Made by a program: the position numbers and the translations under genes. A model generated the notes under the pieces. It was not told the DNA's origin and made no database searches. It was given only the letters and a program-made list of their open reading frames with translations. Positions 35,199 through 44,166 of a stretch of DNA of 64,000 nucleotides are shown piece by piece. Each line of letters begins with the position of its first letter. Within the stretch, counting starts at the first letter, position 1. The stretch is from positions 371,324-435,323 of the forward strand of contig NZ_PHNT01000001.1 of NCBI RefSeq assembly GCF_002834145.1. The letters are read 5' to 3'. The stretch comes from Roseovarius salinarum. GTDB taxonomy: Bacteria > Pseudomonadota > Alphaproteobacteria > Rhodobacterales > Rhodobacteraceae.

Positions 35199-36503
35199 AT
35201 GCCGACATTTCTGGATGCCACCGCGGCGGGGTTCGATGCCGATTTCGCGGCGTTTCTCGGCGCCCGGCGCGAGGAGGAGGCGAACGTCGACGAGGTGGTC
35301 GGCGCGATCATCGCCGACGTGCGCGCGCGCGGCGATGCGGCGCTGCTTGATCTGACCGAACGCTTCGACCGGGTCAGCCTGACGCCGCAGACCATGTGGT
35401 TCGCGCCCGAGGACCTGGCCGCGGAGGTGGCAAGGGTGCCCGACCACGAGCGGGCGGCGCTGGAACTGGCGGCCGAGCGCATCCGCGACTACCACGCCCG
35501 CCAGATGCCGCGCGACGAAAGCTGGACCGATGCGGCGGGCGCGACGCTGGGCTGGCGGTGGCGCCCGGTCTCGGCGGCGGGCCTCTACGTGCCCGGCGGG
35601 CTGGCCTCCTACCCCTCGTCGGTGCTGATGAACGCCATTCCCGCCAAGGTCGCCGGGGTGGGGCGTCTGGCCATCACCGTGCCCACGCCCGAGGGGCGCG
35701 CCAACCCGCTGGTGTTGCTGGCCGCGCAGCTGGCCGGCGTCGACGAGATCTACCGCGTGGGCGGTGCGCAGGCGATCGCGGCGCTGGCCTACGGGACCGA
35801 GACCATCGCGCCGGTCGACAAGATCACCGGGCCCGGCAACGCCTATGTCGCCGCGGCCAAGCGGCGGGTGTTCGGGCAGGTCGGCATCGACATGATCGCG
35901 GGGCCGTCCGAGATCCTGGTGATCGCCGACCGCGACAACGATCCGGACTGGATCGCGCTCGACATGCTCAGCCAGGCCGAGCACGACGCGAGCGCGCAGG
36001 CGATCCTGATCACCGATGACGCGGCGATGGCCAGCGCCGTGGGCGCGGCGATCGAGCGCAACCTCGAGACGCTGGAGCGCGCGGAGATCGCGGGCGCCAG
36101 CTGGCGCGACTTCGGCGCCATCATCACGGTGCCCGACCTGCCCACGGCCGCCGCCCTGGCCGACCGGATCGCGCCGGAACACCTGGAACTCTGCGTGGCC
36201 GACCCGGATGCGCTGGCCGACAGGATCACCCATGCCGGGGCGATGTTCCTGGGCCGCTGGACGCCCGAGGCCATCGGCGACTACGTCGGCGGGCCGAACC
36301 ACGTGCTGCCCACCGACCGCTCGGTGCGGTTCTCATCCGGTCTCAGCGTGATGGATTTCCTCAAGCGCACCACGCTGGCGCGGATGTCGCCCGAGGCGCT
36401 GGGCGCCATCGGCCCGGCGGCCGAGACGCTGGCCAACGCCGAGAGCCTTGAGGCGCACGGGTTGTCGGTGCGGGCGCGGCTGGACCGGCTCAACCGCGGC
36501 TGA
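35199..36503 (+). CDS. hisD: histidinol dehydrogenase
   Basis: The 434-residue product has the HisD hallmark ITGPGNAYVAAAKRRVFGQVGIDMIAGPSEILVIAD and AEHDASAQAILIT, along with GxVxGG-like PVSAAGLYVPGGLASYPSSVLMNAIPAKVAGV. It oxidises histidinol to histidine in two NAD-linked steps and needs zinc. CAAGGAG stands 8 bases before ATG 35199. Length is normal. In many alphaproteobacteria hisD is followed directly by UPF0262; here another gene intervenes. Confidence 0.98.
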   Translation: MPTFLDATAAGFDADFAAFLGARREEEANVDEVVGAIIADVRARGDAALLDLTERFDRVSLTPQTMWFAPEDLAAEVARVPDHERAALELAAERIRDYHARQMPRDESWTDAAGATLGWRWRPVSAAGLYVPGGLASYPSSVLMNAIPAKVAGVGRLAITVPTPEGRANPLVLLAAQLAGVDEIYRVGGAQAIAALAYGTETIAPVDKITGPGNAYVAAAKRRVFGQVGIDMIAGPSEILVIADRDNDPDWIALDMLSQAEHDASAQAILITDDAAMASAVGAAIERNLETLERAEIAGASWRDFGAIITVPDLPTAAALADRIAPEHLELCVADPDALADRITHAGAMFLGRWTPEAIGDYVGGPNHVLPTDRSVRFSSGLSVMDFLKRTTLARMSPEALGAIGPAAETLANAESLEAHGLSVRARLDRLNRG

Positions 36504-36692
36504 GGCGCGCGAATCCGGGTTAACCCGTTGAAACGCCCGGAATCGCGGCCGCGGCCCCGCGTCGGCCTGACGTCGGTATCGCGTCGGTGCGCGATCGGGC
36601 GCTGGCCGGGGTGAACGCGGCGCGCGGTGCGCAACGGCGGATTGCAGCGCCGCGCCGGGCCGCCTAGCGTGGCGGGCAAGGAGGGCGGTGCC

Positions 36693-38099
36693 GTGGCCGA
36701 TGGAAAACTGCAGGACCCGGAGCTGCCGGCCGGCGCGATCGTGGCGACCCAGGCGGAGGACGACACGCTGGCCGAGGGGCAGGTGCGGCGCAATGACGGG
36801 GTCGTCCTGGACCCGGCGGCGAAGAACCCGTGGTATGTGCTGGCGACGGTGGCGGGGGAGCAGGCGGGAAATTCGATCCTTGCCGTGGACCTTGACCTGC
36901 ACGCGCGGAACCGGCGCATCTGGAACGGGTGGATGTGCGGGCACATGGCCGAGGCGGACCGCGCGGCGCTGGCCGAACAGATCGGGCTGCCGCCGCAGGA
37001 GCTGGCACCGCTCACGGAGGAAGAACGCGCGGGGCTGGACAAGCGCTTCGCGGCGGCCTTCCCGGATCTGGCGGAAGCGGATCCGGTGCCCAAGCTGGGC
37101 GCGATTGTTGACCTTGGCCTAACTTACTTCGCCAACCCCGTTATATTGTGGCAATACGTTTTCGTCTGGGCTCCATCTTTCAACGAAGCGCATTTCGCCG
37201 GGTCTGCCTTTTTCGACACCGCGCATTTCGCCCACGGTGCCTCCTTCGAGGCCGCGCATTTCGCTCGCGGTGCCTCCTTCGAGGCCGCGCATTTCGCCGG
37301 GCACGCCTCCTTCGTCACCGCGTATTTCGTCGGGGCTGCCGACTTCCTGTCCGCGACCTTCAGCGGGTGGGCCGTCTTCGGGTCCGCGACCTTCAGCGGG
37401 GGTGCCGACTTCGGGTCCGCGACCTTCAGCGGGCCTGCCGTCTTCCGCGCCACTACCTTCAGCCACCTTGCCGATTTCTCGGACGGGGCGTTCGGGGCGC
37501 AGACCGTGTTCAAGGACGCGCGGTTTCTGGAAGCTGTCCCGAAATTCTACCAGCGCGAACTGCACCAGGACACGAGTTTCACCACCGCCGAGAGCCACTG
37601 GCCGACGATCACGCCCGGGATCGCCGAGGAGGGCAAGCGCGCCTATACCCGGCTGCGCCAGCTGATGCTGCAGCTGGAAAAGCCCGACGACGCGTATTTC
37701 TTCTTCCGCCAGGAGATGCGCTGCAAGGAGTTCGAGGAGGATCACTGGTGGAACCGGGTGCCGATCGCGCTGTTCCGGTGGCTGTCCGATTACGGCTACA
37801 GCGTGGCGCAGCCGGCGGCGGGGCTGGTCCTTTGGTGGCTGGTGCCGGGGTTTCTCTACCTGTTCCATTTCGCCGGCGGAATCATCGGCGGGACGGCGCC
37901 GGTGAGCGTGGTCGGCCCCTTCGGCTTGTCCTTCGCCAACCTCTTCGCGTTCCTCGGGCTCCACCGGGTGTATTTCGGCGATGTGTTGCCGGGGCTGCCG
38001 GGATGGCTGCAGGCCCTCGCCGGGGCGCAGACGGTGGCGGGGGTGGTGCTGCTGTTCTTCCTCGGCCTCGGGCTGCGCAACCGCTTCCGCCTGCATTGA
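36693..38099 (+). CDS. pentapeptide-like repeat membrane protein
   Basis: From GTG 36693 (8 bases after AAGGAGG) the product has 468 residues. It has a soluble N-terminal part (1-145), a repeat section (about 162-285) built of AxFxx steps such as AHFAGSAFF, ASFEAAHFAR, ATFSGGADF, an acidic helical linker, and two or three C-terminal membrane segments (about 372-396, 405-424, 440-461). Repeats of the A(D/x)(L/F)xx type form a right-handed beta helix. The FFRQEMR...RVPIALFRWLSDYGYS linker precedes a channel-like end. Base composition drops around 37110-37180. The function is unknown; GTG 36669 is an alternative start. Confidence 0.8.
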   Translation: MADGKLQDPELPAGAIVATQAEDDTLAEGQVRRNDGVVLDPAAKNPWYVLATVAGEQAGNSILAVDLDLHARNRRIWNGWMCGHMAEADRAALAEQIGLPPQELAPLTEEERAGLDKRFAAAFPDLAEADPVPKLGAIVDLGLTYFANPVILWQYVFVWAPSFNEAHFAGSAFFDTAHFAHGASFEAAHFARGASFEAAHFAGHASFVTAYFVGAADFLSATFSGWAVFGSATFSGGADFGSATFSGPAVFRATTFSHLADFSDGAFGAQTVFKDARFLEAVPKFYQRELHQDTSFTTAESHWPTITPGIAEEGKRAYTRLRQLMLQLEKPDDAYFFFRQEMRCKEFEEDHWWNRVPIALFRWLSDYGYSVAQPAAGLVLWWLVPGFLYLFHFAGGIIGGTAPVSVVGPFGLSFANLFAFLGLHRVYFGDVLPGLPGWLQALAGAQTVAGVVLLFFLGLGLRNRFRLH

Positions 38100-38225
38100 G
38101 CAGGGCGCGCGCGGGCGCAACGGCCACGGCGGCGCAAAATCGGCATTGACCGTCGCCCGGCCGCATTGCCCGCGCGGGTGGCTTGCGCTACGGCTCGCCC
38201 CAGCCGCAGCAACGGACGACGCGAG

Positions 38226-38705
38226 ATGAGCCACATCAGCCACATCGAACTGGACGACGCCAACCTGCCGCCGCCCACGCCGGAGATCGAACAGGAGCGC
38301 AAGGTCGCCATGTTCGACCTGATGGAGGAAAACAGCTTCGACCTGCCGCGGCGCGACGACCGGCAGGTGCCCGACGGCCCGTATCGCGTGGGGCTGTCGA
38401 TCCGCGAGAAGCGGCTGGTCTTCGACGTGCGCACCGAGGCCGGCGAGCCGGCGGCCGAGTTCCACCTGTCGCTGTCGCCCTTCCGGCAGGTGGTCAAGGA
38501 CTACTGGCAGATCTGCGAAAGCTATTTCGACGCCGTCAAGAACATGCCGCCCAGCCAGATCGAGACGATCGACATGGCCCGCCGCGGCATCCACAACGAA
38601 GGGGCCCGCATCCTGGAGGAACGACTCGAGGGCAAGGCGGAGGTCGACAGCGACACCGCCCGCCGCCTGTTCACGCTGATCTGCGTGCTGCACTTCGGGG
38701 GCTGA
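38226..38705 (+). CDS. UPF0262 family protein
   Basis: The 159-residue product includes the family signature HIELDDANLPPPTPEIEQERKVAMFDLMEEN and LSLSPFRQVVKDYWQICESYFDAV...IETIDMARRGIHNEGA, ending in RLFTLICVLH. Such proteins are conserved in alphaproteobacteria between hisD and a low-molecular-weight phosphatase gene and have no known activity. ATG 38226 is the natural family start. It is followed after 5 bases by the phosphatase-type gene. Confidence 0.93.
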   Translation: MSHISHIELDDANLPPPTPEIEQERKVAMFDLMEENSFDLPRRDDRQVPDGPYRVGLSIREKRLVFDVRTEAGEPAAEFHLSLSPFRQVVKDYWQICESYFDAVKNMPPSQIETIDMARRGIHNEGARILEERLEGKAEVDSDTARRLFTLICVLHFGG

Positions 38706-38710
38706 GGCCG

Positions 38711-39181
38711 ATGTCGGCGGACCTTCCCCAGTCGGTCCTTTTCTGTTGCGATCACAACGCCGTCCGCTCTCCGATGGCCGAGGGCATCATGAAGAAGTTC
38801 CACGGCAGCGATACCTACGTGCAGTCGGTGGGCGTCAAGAACGACCAGGAGATCGACGGGTTTTCCGTCGCCGTCTGCGCCGAGATCGGCGTTGAACTCG
38901 AACGTCACCGCTCGCGCTCGTTCGACGAGATGGAGGAATGGGGCGACGACCTGTCGTCGTTCGACCTTGTCGTGGCGCTGTCGCCGGCCAGCCAGCGCCG
39001 CGCGCTGGACCTGACGCGGCTGTTTCACCTCGAGGTCGAGTACTGGCCGATCATGGATCCCAGCGGGCTGGGCGAGGGGCGCGAGGAAAAGCTCGCCGCT
39101 TATCGCCAGACCCGCGACCAGATCGTCGCGCGCATCATTGACCGCTGGGGCGAACCGGAGACGGGGGACGCGGACACATGA
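38711..39181 (+). CDS. low-molecular-weight protein-tyrosine phosphatase/arsenate reductase-fold protein
   Basis: The 156-residue product has the CX5R P-loop as C13-DHNAV-R19 followed by S-P (CCDHNAVRSPMAEGIMKKF), and an Asp-Pro late in the chain (PIMDPSG), the general acid of this fold. The loop composition differs from classical LMW-PTP (CxGNxCRS), lacking the second Cys. Members may act on phosphotyrosine or arsenate; neither is shown here. It is cotranscribed with UPF0262 and is followed by a GNAT gene rather than the infA-maf pair often found in relatives. Confidence 0.88.
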   Translation: MSADLPQSVLFCCDHNAVRSPMAEGIMKKFHGSDTYVQSVGVKNDQEIDGFSVAVCAEIGVELERHRSRSFDEMEEWGDDLSSFDLVVALSPASQRRALDLTRLFHLEVEYWPIMDPSGLGEGREEKLAAYRQTRDQIVARIIDRWGEPETGDADT

Positions 39182-39200
39182 CGGACGACAGGAGGGCGTG

Positions 39201-39782
39201 ATGCGGGTGGACCGCCTGACCGGGCAGGCGCTGGCCGATGCGCTGGACGACGTGGCACGGCTGCGGATCGCGGTGTTCCGCGACTGGCCCTACCTCTACG
39301 ACGGCGACGCGGCCTATGAACGCGCCTACCTGCAGACCTACCGCGACAGCGAGAACGCGATCCTCGTGGGCGCCTACGACGGTGACCGGCTGGTGGGCGC
39401 CGCCACCGGCACGCCGATGGAGGACCACGCCGAGGATTTCGCCGCCGCCTTCGACGGGCAGGGCATCGACCTGCACGACATCTTCTATTGTGCCGAGAGC
39501 GTGCTGCTGCCCGAGTACCGCGGGCGGGGGATCGGGCACCGGTTCTTCGACCTGCGCGAGGCGCACGCGCGGGAGCTCGGGCGCGGCTACAGCGCCTTTT
39601 GCGGCATCGTGCGGCCCGGCGATCACCCCCTCAGGCCAGCGGATTACGCGCCGCTCGATCCGTTCTGGCGCAAACGCGGCTACGCGCCGCTGCCCGGCGC
39701 GGTGGCGCACTTTCGCTGGAAGGACATCGACCGGCCCGGGGAAACGGACCACCCGCTGCAGTTCTGGATGCGCCGCCTCTGA
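39201..39782 (+). CDS. GNAT-family N-acetyltransferase
   Basis: The 193-residue product shows a GNAT core: FYCAESVLLPEYRGRGIGHRFFDLREAHARELG, where RGRGIG is the acetyl-CoA pyrophosphate loop. It has an N-terminal RLRIAVFRDWPYLYDGD segment typical of acetyltransferases with long first strands. GGAGGG lies 7 bases before ATG 39201. The substrate is unknown. It is the last gene of the hisD-side cluster and converges on the EF-G-like gene with a 7-base gap. Confidence 0.85.
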   Translation: MRVDRLTGQALADALDDVARLRIAVFRDWPYLYDGDAAYERAYLQTYRDSENAILVGAYDGDRLVGAATGTPMEDHAEDFAAAFDGQGIDLHDIFYCAESVLLPEYRGRGIGHRFFDLREAHARELGRGYSAFCGIVRPGDHPLRPADYAPLDPFWRKRGYAPLPGAVAHFRWKDIDRPGETDHPLQFWMRRL

Positions 39783-39789
39783 CGGTGCA

Positions 39790-41709
39790 TCACGAGGCGG
39801 GGATCCCGTGTCCGGCGTCGCTGCGCGTCTCCTCGTAGTGGTCGAAGCGGGACGTCAGCCACGCGGTGCCGCGCGCCGTGCTCGCCAGGGCGTTGAGCAG
39901 CGCGTCCATCCCGGACATCGGCAGCAGGGCGCGGAACACGTCCCAGCCGGCGGCCTCGGGGTGCGCCTCGAACCCCATGACCTGTCCCTTCAGGCCCGAC
40001 ACCACCGGCACGAGCTGCCCGGCGAAGACCGAGGGCACGTGGATCGTGACCTGCGCGATGGGTTGCAGCGTCAGCGTTCCCGCCTCGGCCAGCGCCTCCT
40101 TCATCGCGTTCTTGCCCGCGGTGCGGAAGGCATGGTCGGAACTGTCGACGGAGTGGTGCTTGCCGTCCAGCAGCGTCACGCCGACGTCCACGACCGGGTG
40201 ACCGCCCGGGCCTTCGAGAAGCGCCTCCTCGATCCCGGCCTCCACGGCGGGGATGAAATTGCGCGGGATCGCGCCGCCCTTGATCCGGTCCTCGAAGCGG
40301 AAGCCGCTGCCGCGCGGTTGCGGCGCCGCCTCGATGTGGACGTCCGCGAACTGCCCTGCGCCGCCCGACTGCTTGCGGTGGCGATGGTGGCGGGCGATCT
40401 TGCCACGAATGGTTTCCCGAAAGGCCGGGGGGACCGGTTCCTCCTCGACGTCGATTCCGAAGGCGTCCGACAGGCGCGCCAGCACATGCCGGAAATGCAG
40501 CGGGCCCTGGGCGCAGATCACCGGGTGGCCGGTCCGGCCCTCCTGTTCGACGGCGATGCCGGCGTCGATCTCGGTCAGCCGTTCCAGCGCGCTCGAAAGC
40601 CGCGCCTCGTCGCGCTCGCGCACCGGTTTGATGATGCGGCGATGGGGCGGCGGATGCGCCGTGGCCCAGTCGGGCAGCGGCGTCGCCCTGCGGGTTTCGT
40701 AGAACGCCCCGATGTCGAGGTGGTCGGTCTTGACCGTCAGGCCGATGTCGCCGGGCTCCAGCGCGGGCATGGGTGTCCTGGCATCGATGGCGGTGATGCT
40801 GCCCACCGCCTCGCCGGCCAGTTTCTTTCCGTTGGCCACGCCGTCGCCGAAGGCACGGACCACCATTGTCTTGCCAAGATGCTTGACGTGATCGCCCACG
40901 GCCGCAACCGCCACCGGCGCGCCCGCGTCGGCCAGCCGGTCGCGCGCGACGGTATGGTCGGGGGCCTCGTGGCGAAGGGATTTCATGAGCCGAAGCATGC
41001 CGTTGCGATGCTCGGCCGATCCCAGCAGGGCCGGCACGAGGTCATGGCGCTGCAACACGCGCGAGGCCACGTCGTAGACCGCCTGTGCCAGCGGCTGCTG
41101 GTCCTGGATCAGCTGTTCCAGAAGCGCGTCATCGAAATCGGCCAGCGATTCAAGAAGTTCGGTCCGGGCCTCCTGTTCCCGCGGCAACATGTCGTCCGGC
41201 AGCTCGACCAGGGCCGAGGGCTTGCCTTCCCGGTATTGCCAGGCGCGTTCCGAGATCAGGTCGACCGCGCCCACGATCTCGCCCTGCTTTCGCAGCGGAA
41301 CCTGCCGCAGGATGATGCCGTGGCGGCAATAAACCTGGAGGGCCGCCACGATTTCGCTGACCCGGTCGCTCGCCGCGTCGACCCTGTTGATGAAGAGGAA
41401 GCAGGGGATGCCGGCCTCCTCGATCAGGCGGAAATAGGGCGCGGCCAGCACCGCCGCCTCGGCGTCCGCCGGAACGCAAAGCACGGCCGCGTCGCTGGCC
41501 GCCAGCGCCGGCCCCGCCGGGGCGAGGTTGTCCGCGCCGCCGGCGATGTCGATCGCCGTCCAGTCGTCGCCCATGACGCCGAAGGTCGTCACGCGCGCGG
41601 TGTCGCGCACGTCCAGTGTCGTCGGCCGCTGTGACTCGAGCTGCGTCAGCCCGTCGACAAGGGTACTCTTGCCCGATTGCGACGGTCCCAGAACCGTGAA
41701 TACCCGCAT
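39790..41709 (-). CDS. divergent elongation factor G-like GTPase
   Basis: The 639-residue product has the overall plan of EF-G: a P-loop GPSQSGKSTLVD (residues 9-17 region; canonical EF-G has GHVDHGKTT-like), a DIAGG G3, an NRVD G4 instead of NKxD, then EF-G-type domains with EEPVPPAFRETI and KQSGGAGQFADVHIEAAP (the KQ/HKKQxGGxGQFA pattern), KGGAIPRNFIPAVEAGIEEAL, and a C-terminal fold. It is shorter than canonical EF-G (about 700). EF-G-like paralogues (FusB/EF-G2 types) often lack translocation activity. A free hairpin (41731-41749) precedes it. Its function is uncertain. Confidence 0.85.
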   Translation of the reverse strand: MRVFTVLGPSQSGKSTLVDGLTQLESQRPTTLDVRDTARVTTFGVMGDDWTAIDIAGGADNLAPAGPALAASDAAVLCVPADAEAAVLAAPYFRLIEEAGIPCFLFINRVDAASDRVSEIVAALQVYCRHGIILRQVPLRKQGEIVGAVDLISERAWQYREGKPSALVELPDDMLPREQEARTELLESLADFDDALLEQLIQDQQPLAQAVYDVASRVLQRHDLVPALLGSAEHRNGMLRLMKSLRHEAPDHTVARDRLADAGAPVAVAAVGDHVKHLGKTMVVRAFGDGVANGKKLAGEAVGSITAIDARTPMPALEPGDIGLTVKTDHLDIGAFYETRRATPLPDWATAHPPPHRRIIKPVRERDEARLSSALERLTEIDAGIAVEQEGRTGHPVICAQGPLHFRHVLARLSDAFGIDVEEEPVPPAFRETIRGKIARHHRHRKQSGGAGQFADVHIEAAPQPRGSGFRFEDRIKGGAIPRNFIPAVEAGIEEALLEGPGGHPVVDVGVTLLDGKHHSVDSSDHAFRTAGKNAMKEALAEAGTLTLQPIAQVTIHVPSVFAGQLVPVVSGLKGQVMGFEAHPEAAGWDVFRALLPMSGMDALLNALASTARGTAWLTSRFDHYEETRSDAGHGIPAS

Positions 41710-41927
41710 CCGTGTGTCCTCCCTGGTGCCATGCGCGCGAAACGCGCATCCGCCCGACAGGACAAGGCGCGGCGGGCGCGCCGCCACCGGCCTGATCCGG
41801 AACCTGCCGCCCGCGGCCGGCGGTCACCGGTTCTTTGCCGGTGTCCGGCGGTGCAGGTCGCCGTCCAGTGTCGGGCACGCCGTGCGCCGCCGTCAAGCCG
41901 TGGATCGGCAACGGCGGCGCGGGCGCG

Positions 41928-42395
41928 TCAAAGACCCAGCTGCCGGCTGATCGCCTTGTGCCGGCGGGCCTGGGTGTCGCCGCGGACCTGCTTGTCGCGA
42001 CGGTGCGGCACCCAGTCGGTGTTCTTCGTCAGGAAACGCTCGAAGATGGTGCCATCGGGGGCCGTGGCGAACTCCCAGCACCATTTGCCCGATTTGGACT
42101 TGCGCCGGCCGTCCTCGGCCCAGTGCCAGGTGCTTTCGTGGCACATCTTGCTGGCAGTGGTGACATACCATTTGCCACTCCCGACGCCGACACCCGTCTC
42201 CCCGATGCCCCGGTAGGTGCCGTCGGGGCCCCAGTAGGCGTGGCCGCCGCTGTCCCAGTTCGACGTCTTGCCCGCGAACAGACGGTATATTTTCTGCGGG
42301 TCCGTCGGGGTCGCGCCCGATGGCTTGCCGCCGGCGTATGCCGCGCCGGCGAGAAGGGCCGCCGCGGTGGTCAGGACGACTGTCTGCCTGGTCAT
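41928..42395 (-). CDS. exported DUF995-type protein
   Basis: The 155-residue product has a signal peptide (MTRQTVVLTTAAALLAGAAYAGG) and a small domain with IYRLFAGKTSNWDSGGHAYWGPDGTYRGIGE and GKWCWEF, resembling DUF995 proteins. These are periplasmic, of unknown function, and usually in alphaproteobacteria. CAAGGAGG lies 8 bases before the ATG, a strong ribosome-binding site. The neighbouring lipoprotein shows a similar WDIRDGRWCRM segment, so the two may be distant relatives. The Trp- and Gly-rich character suits a small beta domain. Confidence 0.75.
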   Translation of the reverse strand: MTRQTVVLTTAAALLAGAAYAGGKPSGATPTDPQKIYRLFAGKTSNWDSGGHAYWGPDGTYRGIGETGVGVGSGKWYVTTASKMCHESTWHWAEDGRRKSKSGKWCWEFATAPDGTIFERFLTKNTDWVPHRRDKQVRGDTQARRHKAISRQLGL

Positions 42396-42439
42396 GTTGA
42401 AACCTCCTTGCTTGGCTGGGGGCGCGGTAAGATTGCGCG

Positions 42440-42793
42440 TCACTGGATCGTCAACCGGGTGACGGTGCCGTCCCGCGAAGTGACGGTCACCGTGTCGCCG
42501 GCCATCGTGATGTCCTGGCACTTGCGCCCGGCCTGGTTTTCCGGCTTGGTAAGCATGCGGCACCATCGCCCGTCGCGGATGTCCCATGTGCCGGCGATCA
42601 CCCCGCCGTTCTCGATCTTGCCGCTGAGCCGGCCGCCGCTGTGCGGGATGATGGAAAAGCCCCTGTCCGCGACGAGGGTCCGATCCACGATTCGGCTCTC
42701 GATGGCCCCGGCCGGCGCATCGGACTGTTGCGACATGCATCCGGCCAGCAGCATCGTGACGGTGGCGGTGATGGCCCATTTTCCTTTTTTCAT
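42440..42793 (-). CDS. small exported lipoprotein (117 aa)
   Basis: The product begins MKKGKWAITATVTMLLAGCMSQ, with lipobox LLAG-C at residues 16-19, so it is a predicted lipoprotein. The mature chain is beta-rich with GRLSGKIENGGVIAGTWDIRDGRWCRML...CQDITMAGDTVTVTSRDG. GGAGATCC is upstream of the ATG. It lies 44 bases upstream of the DUF995 gene on the same strand. I do not recognise a named family; a shared role with its neighbour is possible, as both have the GxW...DGxWC layout. Confidence 0.7.
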   Translation of the reverse strand: MKKGKWAITATVTMLLAGCMSQQSDAPAGAIESRIVDRTLVADRGFSIIPHSGGRLSGKIENGGVIAGTWDIRDGRWCRMLTKPENQAGRKCQDITMAGDTVTVTSRDGTVTRLTIQ

Positions 42794-42984
42794 GCGCGGG
42801 ATCTCCTGTTGCTGTTGCGCGCGGTGTTCCGCGTGGCCCGGTCCGGCCGTGCGGGAAACGGCATCACGCTAGGGGCGGTACAGGCGGGCGTCATGACCCA
42901 TTTGGGCCATGCCGCGGCGGGCATGGATCGACGCATGGCGCGACGGATGCTACCGTAAGCGGACGATCTGGCGGGGGGTTCAGG

Positions 42985-44139
42985 GTGCGGGCGCTTCGGG
43001 ACGTGGCAGCATTTTCGGACGTCGTCACGCGGATCTACGCCGCTGGCGTGGACCCCGGTCGCTGGCAGGACGTCGTCGATGCGTTGCACCGCGGCGGTGG
43101 CGGGATCAAGACGCAGCTGTTCGGCCACGATGCGACGAGCGGGTTGAACATCGGCATGGTCACCTGCGGGTATGACCCCGATTTCCTGACGGCATATGCC
43201 GATCATTTCGGCGCCATCAATCCCTGGGTTCCGGCGATGCTGTCGGCGCCCGAGGGCAGTGTGCTGAGCGCCGCCGAGATGTGCCCCGCCGACGCAATGG
43301 CCCGCACCGAGTTCTACAACGACTGGGTGCGTCCACAGGGCGATATCCGGTGCGGAGGGGGGCTGGTGCTATTTCGCGATGACCACCGGACGGTGATGCT
43401 GGGCGCCAACATCCGCGCCCGCGATGCCGACCGCCACGAGGCCGACTGGCTGGCGCTTTGCGGGTTGCTGCGCCCGCACCTCGCGCAGGCCTTCGAGATC
43501 AGCCGCCAAGTGGCCGGGCGGCGGCTGGAGGCCGCCGCGGCTGACGCGGCCGGCCACGGGGAGCCGGCGCTGATCCTTGTCGACTGGCGGGCGCACATCC
43601 TCTACGCCTCGGCGCCGGCGCAGCGGATGCTGTCGGAGGGCGGCGTCGTCCGGTTCGACGGCCGGAACCGCCTGTCGTTTTGCGAGCGGCGCGCGGACGC
43701 CGCGTTCAACAGCGCCTGCGCCGATCTGCGTGCCGGTGCGCCCTTGTCGCCTGCCAGATTCGCCGTGGCCGCCGGGAACGGGGCGCACCGTCTGGGCTGC
43801 CGCATCCTGCCCTTTCAGACCGGGGCCGGCGCCGCGGGGGCACTTGGCCCCCTGTGTGACGTGAACGCGCCGTGCCTGCTCGTGTGTCTGGGTGGCGTGC
43901 AGGGCCAAGGGGCAGGGCGGGCCCCGTTGTGCGACCTCTATGGCATGACCCCGACGGAGGCCGAGGTGGCCGAGCGCATCACCGATGGCTGGAGCGTGGC
44001 GGGCCTTGCCCAGCAACGGGGCGTCAGCCGACACACAACGCGCAACCAACTCAAGGCCGCGATGGCGAAATGCGGAGCGCGGCGACAGGCCGACCTCGTG
44101 CGCGTGGTGCTTGCCTCGCGCGACGGCCCGCGCGCTTGA
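42985..44139 (+). CDS. LuxR-family transcriptional regulator
   Basis: The 384-residue product from GTG 42985 ends in a LuxR-type HTH (about residues 312-375: YGMTPTEAEVAERITDGWSVAGLAQQRGVSRHTTRNQLKAAMAKCGARRQADLVR). The first 300 residues, with YDPDFLTAYADHFGAINPWVPAM and AMARTEFYNDWVRPQGD, are typical of the alphaproteobacterial LuxR proteins with a PAS-like sensor. It has no receiver domain and no obvious autoinducer-binding motif. Position beside an amidase/isomerase gene set suggests it may control those genes. The ligand is unknown. Confidence 0.85.
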   Translation: MRALRDVAAFSDVVTRIYAAGVDPGRWQDVVDALHRGGGGIKTQLFGHDATSGLNIGMVTCGYDPDFLTAYADHFGAINPWVPAMLSAPEGSVLSAAEMCPADAMARTEFYNDWVRPQGDIRCGGGLVLFRDDHRTVMLGANIRARDADRHEADWLALCGLLRPHLAQAFEISRQVAGRRLEAAAADAAGHGEPALILVDWRAHILYASAPAQRMLSEGGVVRFDGRNRLSFCERRADAAFNSACADLRAGAPLSPARFAVAAGNGAHRLGCRILPFQTGAGAAGALGPLCDVNAPCLLVCLGGVQGQGAGRAPLCDLYGMTPTEAEVAERITDGWSVAGLAQQRGVSRHTTRNQLKAAMAKCGARRQADLVRVVLASRDGPRA

Positions 44140-44166
44140 CCTGCCCGCATTTGCGACGCCGGCCGG

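Noticed and set aside
36669-36692. GTG 36669 as the start of the pentapeptide-like protein
   Set aside because: It lacks a ribosome-binding site, whereas GTG 36693 lies 8 bases behind AAGGAGG. It cannot be excluded without protein data.
41731-41749. Hairpin ATGCGCG-CGAAA-CGCGCAT upstream of the EF-G-like gene as a terminator
   Set aside because: No T run is present on the minus strand and it lies more than 170 bases beyond the DUF995 stop; the role is unclear.
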